Counted from the first letter of the stretch, positions 1 to 6,764 are shown. The stretch is 8,598 nt of DNA from CAG-791 sp003447895 (GCA_946620035.1 CAMOMX010000089.1:1-8598), one strand, 5' to 3'. Program-made: numbers and translations. The notes: a model not told the origin generated them from the letters alone.

Positions 1-47
1 GTGCCGCATACTCCGGCGGAATTCTTTAACCCCAGCCTCCGTATGTG

Positions 48-56
48 TGCTATTAT
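48..56 (+). promoter_or_regulatory. Candidate extended -10 promoter for dxr
   Basis: TGCTATTAT matches the extended -10 form (TGN followed by a TATAAT-like hexamer, 5 of 6). It would start transcription near position 63 and give a leader of about 40 nt before the dxr ATG. No good -35 lies at the usual distance, which extended -10 promoters can tolerate. The rest of positions 1-103 shows nothing else I can name, and the upstream gene is outside the window. Confidence 0.5.
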
Positions 57-90
57 TCTAAGTAACAGCGAAAATAAAATCAGGCTTCTC

Positions 91-96
91 AGGAGG
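91..96 (+). promoter_or_regulatory. Ribosome binding site of dxr
   Basis: A perfect AGGAGG sits 7 nt before the ATG at 104, which fixes the dxr start. The following GTGG extends the Shine-Dalgarno pairing slightly. Confidence 0.9.
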
Positions 97-103
97 TGGC
101 AAT

Positions 104-1249
104 ATGAAAAAAATAGCGATACTGGGTTCTACCGGCTCCATCGGAAAGCAGACCCTTGACGTAGCAAGAGAACAGAAGGATATCGAAGTCACAGCTCTGT
201 GTGCCAGAAAGAGCGTGGATCTGATAGAATCGCAGATCCGCGAGTTCAGGCCGAAGACGGCCGTGATGTATGACGAAGACGCCGCCAGAGACCTGAAGAT
301 CCGCGTTAAGGACCTGGATGTCAAGGTCCTTTCGGGAATGGACGGCATTCTGGAAGTGGCCTCCATGGAGGGCTATGAATATTTTGTCACAGCTATCATG
401 GGCATGGTCGGCGTGCGCCCCACAGTTGCCGCGATCGAGTCCGGAAAGAAGATCGCGCTGGCAAATAAAGAGACGCTGGTCACGGCCGGCCATATCATCA
501 TGCCGCTGGCTGCCCGAAAAGGGGTTCCGATCCTCCCGGTGGACAGCGAACACAGCGCGATCTTCCAGTCCCTGAACGGTGAGACCGGCAATAAGATCGC
601 CAGGATCTGGCTCACAGCATCCGGCGGGCCTTTCCGGGGCAAAAAAGCGAAGGACCTGGAGAATGTGGGACCTCAGGACGCCCTGCGCCACCCCACATGG
701 GCAATGGGACAAAAGATCACCATTGACTCTTCCACCCTCGTAAACAAGGGACTTGAGGTGATCGAGGCCAAATGGCTTTTCGATGTAGACCCCTCACAGA
801 TCCGTGTGCTCGTTCATCCGCAGAGCGTCATTCACTCCATGGTGGAATATGAAGACGGCGCCATCATCGCGGAACTTGGTGTTCCGGACATGCGCCTGCC
901 GATCCAGTACGCTCTGTATTATCCGGAGCGCAGGCCGATGGGCGGTGAGAAGATGGACTTCTACAAGCTGGGGCAGATGACCTTTGAGGAGCCTGACATG
1001 GAAACATTCCCGGCGCTGAAGCTTGCCTATACTGCGATAGGAAAGGGCGGAAATCTTCCGACGGTCTTCAATGCCGCCGACGAACTCGCTGTCCAGGCAT
1101 TCCTTCGCGGCAGGATCCGCTATCCCGAGATCACACAGATGATCCGGTACTGTATGGAAAGCTGCCGGTTTATTGATAACCCTTCCATCGATGAAGTCTT
1201 CGAGACCGAAAAAGAAGTCCAGGATCTTCTCGCGGACTGGAAGGCATGA
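104..1249 (+). CDS. dxr: 1-deoxy-D-xylulose 5-phosphate reductoisomerase (Dxr/IspC)
   Basis: Cytosolic enzyme for the second step of the MEP isoprenoid pathway. It rearranges and reduces DXP to 2-C-methyl-D-erythritol 4-phosphate with NADPH and a divalent metal, and is the target of fosmidomycin. The 381-aa length is normal for the family. Visible in order: the NADPH-binding GSTGSIG at residues 8-14; LANKE at 119-123; PVDSEHSAIF, giving metal ligands Asp147 and Glu149; the flexible-loop region LTASGGPFR at about 170-178; NKGLEVIEAKWLF, giving Glu218 and Glu221; VHPQSVIHSM and PDMRLPIQYAL in the active-site region; NAADE in the C-terminal helical part. The start is set by AGGAGG 7 nt upstream. 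In many Clostridia dxr lies between cdsA and rseP/ispG. Here it has its own promoter-like box and a terminator right after it, so it looks monocistronic, at least downstream. No key residue is missing. Confidence 0.98.
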   Translation: MKKIAILGSTGSIGKQTLDVAREQKDIEVTALCARKSVDLIESQIREFRPKTAVMYDEDAARDLKIRVKDLDVKVLSGMDGILEVASMEGYEYFVTAIMGMVGVRPTVAAIESGKKIALANKETLVTAGHIIMPLAARKGVPILPVDSEHSAIFQSLNGETGNKIARIWLTASGGPFRGKKAKDLENVGPQDALRHPTWAMGQKITIDSSTLVNKGLEVIEAKWLFDVDPSQIRVLVHPQSVIHSMVEYEDGAIIAELGVPDMRLPIQYALYYPERRPMGGEKMDFYKLGQMTFEEPDMETFPALKLAYTAIGKGGNLPTVFNAADELAVQAFLRGRIRYPEITQMIRYCMESCRFIDNPSIDEVFETEKEVQDLLADWKA

Positions 1250-1284
1250 TTATTCCGCGTGATCCGGCAATTACACCATAAACA

Positions 1285-1335
1285 GGAGGGAGCTGCATCG
1301 CTGAAAAATCAGCAGATGCAGCTCTCTCTCTTTTT
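1285..1335 (+). terminator. Intrinsic terminator after dxr
   Basis: GAGCTGCATC (1290-1299) pairs with the arm ending at 1324. An inner GCTGA/TCAGC stem continues the helix with one bulged base, closed by an A-rich loop. Weaker outer pairs use 1285-1289 and 1325-1329, and a T run follows at 1331-1335. It lies in the 107-bp gap between the convergent dxr and dxs. A good T tract is present only for the dxr direction. The hairpin could also help stop dxs transcripts, but that side lacks an A run. Confidence 0.88.
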
Positions 1336-1356
1336 GTACATTAACTATACAGTTCT

Positions 1357-3213
1357 TTATTCCCCGGTCTTTTTCAGGATCTTCGAGACGACCGACTCCG
1401 CGTCAATGCCTGTCAGGCGGCTCAGTTCCTGAGGAGACCCATGTGTGACAAAAGTATCCGGAATGGCGATCTGAAGGAGGGGAACATTCAACGCCTGTTC
1501 CGCGTACCAGGCGGCAACATGCTCTCCGAAACCGCCGCTGTGTACGTTCTCTTCCATCGTAACGACAAGGGAATACTTCCCGGCCGCTTCCCGCAGAAAT
1601 TCCGTATCCAATGGCCGGACGAATCTGGCATTGGCGACCGAGCACTCAAGTCCCCGCTCTTTCAGGGTCTCTCTGACCTTTATGGCTGTCCTGACCATGC
1701 TTCCAACCGCCAGCAGAAGGACTCCGCCTTCCTCAAACAGAATTTCCGACTTTCCCGCCTCGATCGGCGCCCGGAACTCACTGAGGCCTTTGTAGGCTGC
1801 GCCGCGGGGGTAGCGGATCGCCGCAGGGCTTCCGAGATCCATTGCAAATCTGAGCATGTCCCGAAGCTCCTGGCCGTTCTTGGGAGCCATAACAGTCATC
1901 CCCGGCATTGACGAGAAATAAGAGAGATCAAAGATTCCCTGGTGCGTCTCTCCGTCGGCGCCGACAAGGCCCGCCCGGTCGACGGCAAATACGACCGGCA
2001 GATTCTGGAGACATACATCCTCTACGATCTCATCGTAGGCGCGCTGAAGGAACGTCGAATACACGGCGAAGACGGGCTTAAGCCCGCCGGAAGCAAGCCC
2101 GGCCGCGAATGACACCGCGTGCTGTTCCGCGATCCCCACGTCAAAAAAGCGCTTGGGGTGGCTCAAGTGGAATGAACGCAGGCCTACGCCGTCCTCCATA
2201 GCTGCCGTGATCGCGACCATTGCCGGATCAGCCTCCGCGATCTTGAGCATTTCCGTGGAAAAGACATCTGTATAAGACTCCGTTTTCGCGGCCTTCGCGG
2301 GCTGTCCTGTCTTGACAACAAAAGGCGGAGTCCCGTGAAACTGCGCAGGCTTCCTCTCCGCAGGGAGGTATCCTTTTCCTTTCTTGGTACAGACGTGGAT
2401 CAGAACCGCTTTGTTGACGCGCTTTGCGACTTCAATGGATTTCTGTATATGTTTGATATTATGTCCGTCAATCGGCCCGAGGTAAGTGATTCCCATCTCC
2501 TCAAAGAACATGCCCGGAACCATCAGGGATTTAATCGACTGCTTCGCGCGGCTGATGCCTTTGACGACACCCGGAACCGCATCATAGAGCGAATCGTGGA
2601 TCTTGTCCCTCAGTTGAATATAGCCGTCCGATGTCCGGATCTCGCTCAGATAACTGGACAGTCCCCCGACGTTCGGCGAAATAGACATATTGTTGTCATT
2701 GAGCACAATGATCAGGTTTGAAGACAGCCCGGAGACATCGTTGAGGGCCTCGTAGGCAACGCCCCCTGTCAAAGCGCCGTCTCCGATCACAGCTACGATC
2801 GTCCGCTTCTCGTCCCGCATGTCCCTGGCGCGGGCCATTCCGAGGGCCACACTGATCGATGTAGAACTGTGCCCCGAGTCGTACACATCACATTCGCTCT
2901 CTGCCCGTTTGGGAAATCCGCTGATCCCGCCGTACTGGCGGAGCTTCATGAAACCGTCCTTGCGTCCTGTGAGGATCTTGTGTGTATAGGACTGGTGTCC
3001 CACATCCCACACGATCTTATCATTCGGAAGATCCAGCGACAGGTGCAGGGCCATTGTGAGTTCCACTACTCCCAGATTGCTGGCAAGATGTCCCCCGGTC
3101 ATGCTGACATTCCGGACCAGAAAACGCCTTATCTCCTCTGCCAGAGCGTCCAGATCGCTCTGAGGCAGCTTCTTTATGTCATTAGGTCCTTCAATTTGAT
3201 CGAGCAATGCCAT
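1357..3213 (-). CDS. dxs: 1-deoxy-D-xylulose-5-phosphate synthase (Dxs)
   Basis: Thiamine-diphosphate enzyme for the first and usually flux-controlling step of the MEP pathway. It condenses pyruvate with glyceraldehyde 3-phosphate to DXP, which also feeds thiamine and pyridoxal synthesis. The product is 618 aa, normal for the family. Numbered from the chosen ATG: GGHLASNLGVVELT near 40; DVGHQSYTHK with the substrate histidines near 70-78; the ThDP/Mg motif beginning GDGALTGG at 144 and ending with NDNNMSIS near 172-179; DVGIAEQHAVSFAAG with catalytic Glu363; DRAGLVGADGETHQG in the pyrimidine domain near 412-426; then the transketolase C-terminal domain. I chose ATG 3213 because AAAGGAG at 3228-3222 is 8 nt upstream. 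An in-frame TTG at 3219 would leave only 2 nt from that SD. The gene faces dxr tail to tail and is divergent from murT. It is not in the frequent xseA-xseB-ispA-dxs-tlyA order. Confidence 0.98.
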   Translation of the reverse strand: MALLDQIEGPNDIKKLPQSDLDALAEEIRRFLVRNVSMTGGHLASNLGVVELTMALHLSLDLPNDKIVWDVGHQSYTHKILTGRKDGFMKLRQYGGISGFPKRAESECDVYDSGHSSTSISVALGMARARDMRDEKRTIVAVIGDGALTGGVAYEALNDVSGLSSNLIIVLNDNNMSISPNVGGLSSYLSEIRTSDGYIQLRDKIHDSLYDAVPGVVKGISRAKQSIKSLMVPGMFFEEMGITYLGPIDGHNIKHIQKSIEVAKRVNKAVLIHVCTKKGKGYLPAERKPAQFHGTPPFVVKTGQPAKAAKTESYTDVFSTEMLKIAEADPAMVAITAAMEDGVGLRSFHLSHPKRFFDVGIAEQHAVSFAAGLASGGLKPVFAVYSTFLQRAYDEIVEDVCLQNLPVVFAVDRAGLVGADGETHQGIFDLSYFSSMPGMTVMAPKNGQELRDMLRFAMDLGSPAAIRYPRGAAYKGLSEFRAPIEAGKSEILFEEGGVLLLAVGSMVRTAIKVRETLKERGLECSVANARFVRPLDTEFLREAAGKYSLVVTMEENVHSGGFGEHVAAWYAEQALNVPLLQIAIPDTFVTHGSPQELSRLTGIDAESVVSKILKKTGE

Positions 3214-3221
3214 TGGCAATT

Positions 3222-3228
3222 CTCCTTT
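3222..3228 (-). promoter_or_regulatory. Ribosome binding site of dxs
   Basis: Read on the minus strand, AAAGGAG ends 8 nt before the ATG at 3213. This spacing selects that ATG over the in-frame TTG two codons upstream. Confidence 0.85.
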
Positions 3229-3314
3229 CAGATCCTATGTATTTCAATTGTAGTCAGTTATGCAGTGTGCGCTGCGGTCAGGAGCTCTGCACAGGAGTTT
3301 CGCATAGTCATATA

Positions 3315-3343
3315 ATTATACTATTTTTGACCGCTTTTTTCAT
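3315..3343 (-). promoter_or_regulatory. Candidate promoter for dxs
   Basis: On the minus strand a perfect TATAAT (3320-3315) is preceded by a 17-nt spacer and ATGAAA (3343-3338), which matches 4 of 6 bases of the -35 consensus. Transcription would start near 3308, leaving a leader of about 95 nt. The local sequence is AT-rich and partly palindromic, so TATAAT also reads on the plus strand at 3311. The assignment to dxs rests on position and the -35 match. Confidence 0.5.
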
Positions 3344-3356
3344 GTTTTAACATGAA
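3339..3356. promoter_or_regulatory. Perfect 18-bp palindrome, candidate operator
   Basis: TTCATGTTTTAACATGAA has two exact 8-bp arms around a TT centre. It overlaps the putative dxs -35 hexamer (3338-3343), where a dimeric repressor or activator would act. It lies about 110 bp upstream of the first murT -10 box. It has no T tract or GC-rich stem typical of a terminator. I do not recognise it as the site of a named regulator; it does not match the LexA, FapR or Rex consensus I know. Confidence 0.45.
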
Positions 3357-3466
3357 CTTTATCAATTGTTTATATTCTTATTGGTGTCATAAGAGTATAA
3401 CCCGCGGACGGCTCCGCTGATATAGTCATTTCCGAAAAATATCCCGTTCCAAACTCTCTCAACTAG

Positions 3467-3494
3467 TGCTAAAATGCACAATAGCTGCTATAAT
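3467..3494 (+). promoter_or_regulatory. Tandem extended -10 boxes upstream of murT
   Basis: Two extended -10 elements lie 19 nt apart: TGCTAAAAT at 3467-3475 and the perfect TGCTATAAT at 3486-3494. The second would start transcription near 3501 and give a leader of about 93 nt. Neither has a strong -35; TTCCAA at 3447 is 3 of 6 for the first. The first -10 hexamer is flanked exactly by GTGC and GCAC, a small inverted repeat that could be an operator or chance. Confidence 0.55.
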
Positions 3495-3518
3495 CATTCA
3501 GCGCCCGAAAACGGAAGA

Positions 3519-3574
3519 TCCGGTTCGCGGCGCCGGACCGAGACTTAATTGTTCGCCCTGCCTCGAAAAGGCAG
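3519..3574 (+). other. Two small hairpins in the murT leader
   Basis: TCCGG (3519-3523) can pair with CCGGA (3533-3537) around a 9-nt loop. CTGCCT (3558-3563) pairs with AGGCAG (3569-3574) around CGAAA. Neither is followed by a T run, so they are not terminators. The second ends 9 nt before the SD. They may stabilise the leader or have no role; they match no riboswitch I recognise. Confidence 0.3.
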
Positions 3575-3593
3575 TGATAAAACGGTGATTGAA

Positions 3594-4973
3594 ATGAAAA
3601 AACCTAATAAGATACAAACCATACTCTCTGTCGCGTCCTGCAAACTCATCAGGGCAGTCCTGAGGAAAACCGGACGCGGCGGAACAGCTCTTCCGGGAAC
3701 TGTCGCAATGAAGATCTCCAAAAATATCCTCTCTGTTCCCGCCGGGGACATGGAGATCGTAGTAGTGACAGGAACCAACGGAAAGACCACCACCTGCAAT
3801 ATGATCGAGCATGTCCTTACCGAAGCCGGACATGACTGCCACCGCGACAAATCCGGGGCCAACCTTCTTCACGGCATCACCTCAGATCTTCTCTGCGACA
3901 CCAACTGGCTGGGAAAACCCAGGAATCACTATGCGGTGCTGGAAGTCGATGAGGCGGCCCTCAAGCAGGTCGTTCCCCTCATCCGCCCCAGGGCCATCGT
4001 TGTCACAAACCTTTTTACAGACCAGGCTGACCGCTTTGGCGGTGTTGAGAACACGCTCAGGGAGATCCGAAAGGGCATTAAACGCAGCCCCGAGTCTGTT
4101 TTGGTGCTCAACGCTGACGATACGCAGTCTTCTTCCCTCGGACTTGGCGTTCCCAACAAAGTGATCCGGTTCGGGCTCGAGGAGAGCGTCGGCGAACAGG
4201 GCAAGGTGGATCTCTTCGATGCCGGAAAATGTCCCAAATGCGGCGGCGACTATGAATATGATTACCACATCTATGCGCATCTGGGCGGTTTCCGCTGCCC
4301 TAAATGCGGTTATAGACGTGAAAAGCCGGATGTCGCCGTGACTTCCATCGGCAGAATGGACACAAACGGCAGCACGTTTCAGCTCAGTACAGATGGAGTG
4401 TCACAGGAAGTCTATGTGTCCCTTCCCGCAGTCTACAACGTCTACAACGCGGCGGCCTGCATCGGCGCCATCAAGGCGATGGGACTTCCCGTCCCGGAAG
4501 CCGTTCAGGGCCTGGCAAATGTGAGATCCGCCTTCGGCCGAATGGAGACCTTCTCCCTCGGTGAAAATATCCTTCAGATGATCCTCGTCAAGAACCCCGC
4601 GGGCTGTAACCAGGCGTTCACTTATGTGACCAGCTTCAAGGACAAATTCAACGCCGTCCTGTGCCTCAACAACCGGACGGGGGACGGCCATGACATCTCC
4701 TGGATCGAAAATACCGATTACGAAAAGCTCTGCACAGACCCTTACCTGCAGAAGCTGTACGTCTGCGGCGACAAGAAAGAGGCGCTCTTTGACCGCTTAA
4801 AGAGAGCCGGCGCCGACGAGAGCCGGATGGAACTTGTGACGGAGTATGACAAGCTCGTGGAGAAACTCGAGAAGGAGACCTGTACGACTTTCCTTCTTCC
4901 CAACTACACGGCCATGATGGAGCTTCGCGCGGCCTTAAGTCCCAAGACAGGAAGCAGGGACTTCTGGGAGTGA
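3594..4973 (+). CDS. murT: MurT-like Mur ligase, lipid II isoglutaminyl synthase subunit
   Basis: Mur ligase-fold protein of the MurT type. With the amidotransferase GatD, MurT amidates the alpha-carboxyl of D-Glu in lipid II to D-isoglutamine at the inner face of the membrane. The 459-aa length is close to known MurT proteins. From ATG 3594: the ATP-binding P-loop TGTNGKTTT at 59-67; Mur central domain with VLEVDEA and VVTNLFTDQ; a Cys4 zinc ribbon (Cys213, Cys216, Cys235, Cys238 in two CPKCG knuckles), as in characterised MurT; a C-terminal DUF1727/MurT domain with KNPAGCNQ at 333-340 and GDGHDISWI at 363-371. ATG 3594 is preferred over an upstream TTG at 3549 because GGTGAT (3584-3589) pairs with the 16S tail at good spacing and homology begins after it. 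Oddities: no gatD lies on either side, whereas murT and gatD are usually adjacent, and the segment NNRTGDG...SWIEN differs from the NDN-ADG...SWIWD pattern I recall for the family. A divergent paralogue is possible. Confidence 0.9.
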   Translation: MKKPNKIQTILSVASCKLIRAVLRKTGRGGTALPGTVAMKISKNILSVPAGDMEIVVVTGTNGKTTTCNMIEHVLTEAGHDCHRDKSGANLLHGITSDLLCDTNWLGKPRNHYAVLEVDEAALKQVVPLIRPRAIVVTNLFTDQADRFGGVENTLREIRKGIKRSPESVLVLNADDTQSSSLGLGVPNKVIRFGLEESVGEQGKVDLFDAGKCPKCGGDYEYDYHIYAHLGGFRCPKCGYRREKPDVAVTSIGRMDTNGSTFQLSTDGVSQEVYVSLPAVYNVYNAAACIGAIKAMGLPVPEAVQGLANVRSAFGRMETFSLGENILQMILVKNPAGCNQAFTYVTSFKDKFNAVLCLNNRTGDGHDISWIENTDYEKLCTDPYLQKLYVCGDKKEALFDRLKRAGADESRMELVTEYDKLVEKLEKETCTTFLLPNYTAMMELRAALSPKTGSRDFWE

Positions 4974-4989
4974 TCCCGCAGTTTTTCCG

Positions 4990-5019
4990 AAAAAAAGCAC
5001 CGCTGATGCGGTGCTTTTT
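4990..5019. terminator. Bidirectional terminator between murT and the GtrII-like gene
   Basis: GCACCGC (4997-5003) pairs perfectly with GCGGTGC (5008-5014) around TGAT. It is flanked by seven A (4990-4996) and five T (5015-5019), giving U tracts in both directions. It starts 16 nt after the murT stop and lies 18 nt beyond the stop of the converging membrane gene, so it probably ends both transcripts. It also rules out a co-transcribed gene directly after murT. Confidence 0.93.
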
Positions 5020-5036
5020 CTTTCTGAAGAACTTTC

Positions 5037-6626
5037 TTAGTATTTATCCGATACCTTGACGACTATAAACTCCCCGATCTTTCGTATACTTCCCTGCTCG
5101 GGATAGGTGGGCATCTTTTTCAATTCTTTCGTTTTCTTTAATTGATTATAGTCCCCCAGGCTGCAGAAATTGAGGCTGAGGCCGCATAAGTACCGGTAAG
5201 TACTTCTCCACGAATAAAAATCACATCCTGTTGCCGTCGACCACGCGCCAAACTTGGCGTAGCCGTTCGCCTCCTCCCAGGACTGATATTTGTAGAAAAG
5301 CTTATTCATTGCCGGAAGCCCGAAGATACAGACCTTCTCCTCAGCCGTGATCAGGCCTTCCTCCTTGAGATCTTCCGCGATCATATTGGCAATTGTCGTC
5401 ACACTGGTCCTTCCTTCCTGCATCGCCATCTGGTCATTGGTCACGGAGCAGATCTGTGCCCAGGCAAGAGCCACTGTCAAAACAGCGACTGCGAGAAGCT
5501 CTGCGCGGAAGAACACCGGCTTTCCGCTCTTGGTTTTGGGAGCCGGATCGGTCATGGAAGCCAGGGTCATACACACAAGGACACCGGGCATCATCGCCAT
5601 ACCGGAGCTCGCCTGGATCGCGATGTATCTCGACTCGATCGCGATCAGAAGAACAAAATTGGCCGCCAAAGGAAGAAGGGCTGCGCCCAGGATCATCAGA
5701 AGCGCGTGCGGTATGCTCTTTTTGAAAACCTGAAAGAAACAGACTGCCATGATGAGGATCAATACCGCAAACAGAAGGACTATGCAATGATTTTCCTTGA
5801 AATAGTTGTTGTGTCTTGATGACGTCGCAAAGAATTTATAGAACTCTGTATAGCAGAGCTTTACGCCGTGCGGAATGTTGCGAAGGATGCCGATGGGCGT
5901 GACCGACGCCGCGCCTCCGTACTCATCCAGCGAGATCTTCCATAGGCGGACGCTGATCTTCGTCCCGATCAGGTACAAAATCCCGCCGCACAGGATCATT
6001 CCCAAAACTCTGATACAGTATTTGAGGATCTCGGCCATTTTCGCGGTCCTGCCGCTAAGAACGATGAAATACGCGCACAGGATCAGGCAGGTAACACCGA
6101 TATATCCCTGATAGCATCCCATCGAAAGCGCAAATAAGCATGCGGAGACCAAAATTCCTGCCACGTTTTTCCATCGGATCAGCACATACGCGGCCGCCAC
6201 GGCAAAGAGATAGGCGGCGGCGAAGGTCACTGACATGTAGACATAAGACAGCGCCACACTAAAAACTGTGGACCCGATCCAAAGGAGAGAGATCAGGAGC
6301 TTTGCGGCATCCTTCTTTATCTCAAACAGATCGAACAAAAGAACATGTCCAAGGCCCGTCAGGATCAGGGAAAGAAACGTATTCATAGGCGCCGCCGAAA
6401 GCCCGAAACGAAGTTTGTCGATCAAAGGCCAGAACCATCTCCCGATGGACACTTCCCAGTCTCCGCCATAGTAGCGCGCCGGGTGCCATAAGCCGTCATA
6501 ATGATTGAAGAGACCTTTGGAGATCAGCATGTGATAGACAAGAAGTCCCGCGCAGGTGTAGAGAACAAGAAACCATTTTTCTCTTCCCAGTCTGTCTTTT
6601 GCTTGTAAAACAGGTTTCATGGACAT
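5037..6626 (-). CDS. GtrII-like multi-pass membrane glucosyltransferase
   Basis: Predicted polytopic membrane protein of 529 aa resembling the GtrII glucosyltransferase domain family (GT-C type). Characterised members transfer glucose from undecaprenyl-phosphate-glucose to surface glycans on the outer face of the membrane; the acceptor here is unknown. From ATG 6626: one hydrophobic helix at about 17-34; an extracellular loop with Asp44 and GRWFWPLID at 62-70, the acidic/GRW pattern typical of the family; then about nine or ten more hydrophobic segments, including MGCYQGYIGV, up to about residue 405; and a soluble C-terminal region of about 120 residues rich in Tyr, Trp and Lys. I chose ATG 6626 because an AAAGGGGG SD-like stretch ends 10 nt upstream; another ATG at 6620 is possible. 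An in-frame extension to 6722 would run through the terminator-like hairpin and is unlikely. No gtrA/gtrB-type flippase or donor synthase gene is adjacent, so it is an orphan. Assignment is by pattern recognition only. Confidence 0.72.
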   Translation of the reverse strand: MSMKPVLQAKDRLGREKWFLVLYTCAGLLVYHMLISKGLFNHYDGLWHPARYYGGDWEVSIGRWFWPLIDKLRFGLSAAPMNTFLSLILTGLGHVLLFDLFEIKKDAAKLLISLLWIGSTVFSVALSYVYMSVTFAAAYLFAVAAAYVLIRWKNVAGILVSACLFALSMGCYQGYIGVTCLILCAYFIVLSGRTAKMAEILKYCIRVLGMILCGGILYLIGTKISVRLWKISLDEYGGAASVTPIGILRNIPHGVKLCYTEFYKFFATSSRHNNYFKENHCIVLLFAVLILIMAVCFFQVFKKSIPHALLMILGAALLPLAANFVLLIAIESRYIAIQASSGMAMMPGVLVCMTLASMTDPAPKTKSGKPVFFRAELLAVAVLTVALAWAQICSVTNDQMAMQEGRTSVTTIANMIAEDLKEEGLITAEEKVCIFGLPAMNKLFYKYQSWEEANGYAKFGAWSTATGCDFYSWRSTYRYLCGLSLNFCSLGDYNQLKKTKELKKMPTYPEQGSIRKIGEFIVVKVSDKY

Positions 6627-6641
6627 TCCGAATGATCCCCC

Positions 6642-6670
6642 TTTATGTGTAATTATTTTGATTCTGTCAA
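6642..6670 (-). promoter_or_regulatory. Possible promoter for the GtrII-like gene
   Basis: On the minus strand a perfect TTGACA (6670-6665), a 17-nt spacer and CATAAA (6647-6642; 4 of 6) form a sigma-A-like pair directly after the terminator T run. The implied start near 6635 would fall just past the SD-like AAAGGGGG (6644-6637) and leave a leader of only about 9 nt. Either this promoter or that SD is therefore not used as read. Confidence 0.35.
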
Positions 6671-6721
6671 AAACTGCCGCCCGTGCGGTCACGAGTAAAA
6701 CCGTGATCACAACAGGCGGCA
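6669..6721 (-). terminator. Long hairpin with T run after glgA, probable terminator
   Basis: On the minus strand TGCCGCC (6721-6715) pairs with GGCGGCA (6681-6675). Inside it, TGTG pairs with CGCA (one wobble) and TCACG with CGTGA across small mismatches, giving one long interrupted stem. Five T follow at 6673-6669. It lies in the 138-bp gap between glgA and the GtrII-like gene and would separate their transcription, or attenuate readthrough. Confidence 0.6.
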
Positions 6722-6736
6722 AACAGTCTTTTGGTT

Positions 6737-6758
6737 AAAGCCCGCAGAGCGGGTCTTT
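6737..6758 (-). terminator. Short hairpin directly after glgA
   Basis: CCCGC and GCGGG pair around a 3-nt loop, flanked by AAA and TTT, 7 nt beyond the glgA stop. The T run after it on the minus strand is only three bases (TTTAACC), so it is a weak terminator or a 3'-end stabilising hairpin. The stronger one follows at 6721-6669. Confidence 0.5.
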
Positions 6759-6764
6759 GGGATA

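Noticed and set aside
1..103. A gene end or regulatory RNA at the left edge
   Set aside because: The stretch is too short to assign. Apart from the extended -10 box and SD of dxr, no stem-loop or recognisable coding frame could be supported.
89..712. 207-codon open frame on the minus strand inside dxr
   Set aside because: It is antisense to a fully conserved dxr, and its product has no recognisable domain. Such antisense frames are expected in GC-moderate coding DNA.
3217..3219. TTG at 3219 as the dxs start
   Set aside because: It lies only 2 nt from the SD, whereas ATG 3213 has an 8-nt spacing.
2335..3315. Plus-strand open frames of 128 and 148 codons opposite dxs
   Set aside because: They lie antisense to conserved Dxs motifs, show no recognisable domain, and I noted no clear RBS before them.
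3549..3593. TTG at 3549 as the murT start, adding 15 residues
   Set aside because: There is no SD before it, the added residues cross the leader hairpin, and ATG 3594 has GGTGAT at proper spacing.
3214..3593. Riboswitch or small RNA gene in the dxs/murT intergenic region
   Set aside because: I found only short isolated hairpins (for example GCGGA/TCCGC at 3404-3417) and no conserved aptamer core, such as a TPP motif that might be expected near dxs, nor an RNA terminator.
6627..6722. 32-residue N-terminal extension of the GtrII-like protein
   Set aside because: The extension would be encoded across the hairpin, T run and TTGACA element, and the SD-like stretch points to ATG 6626.
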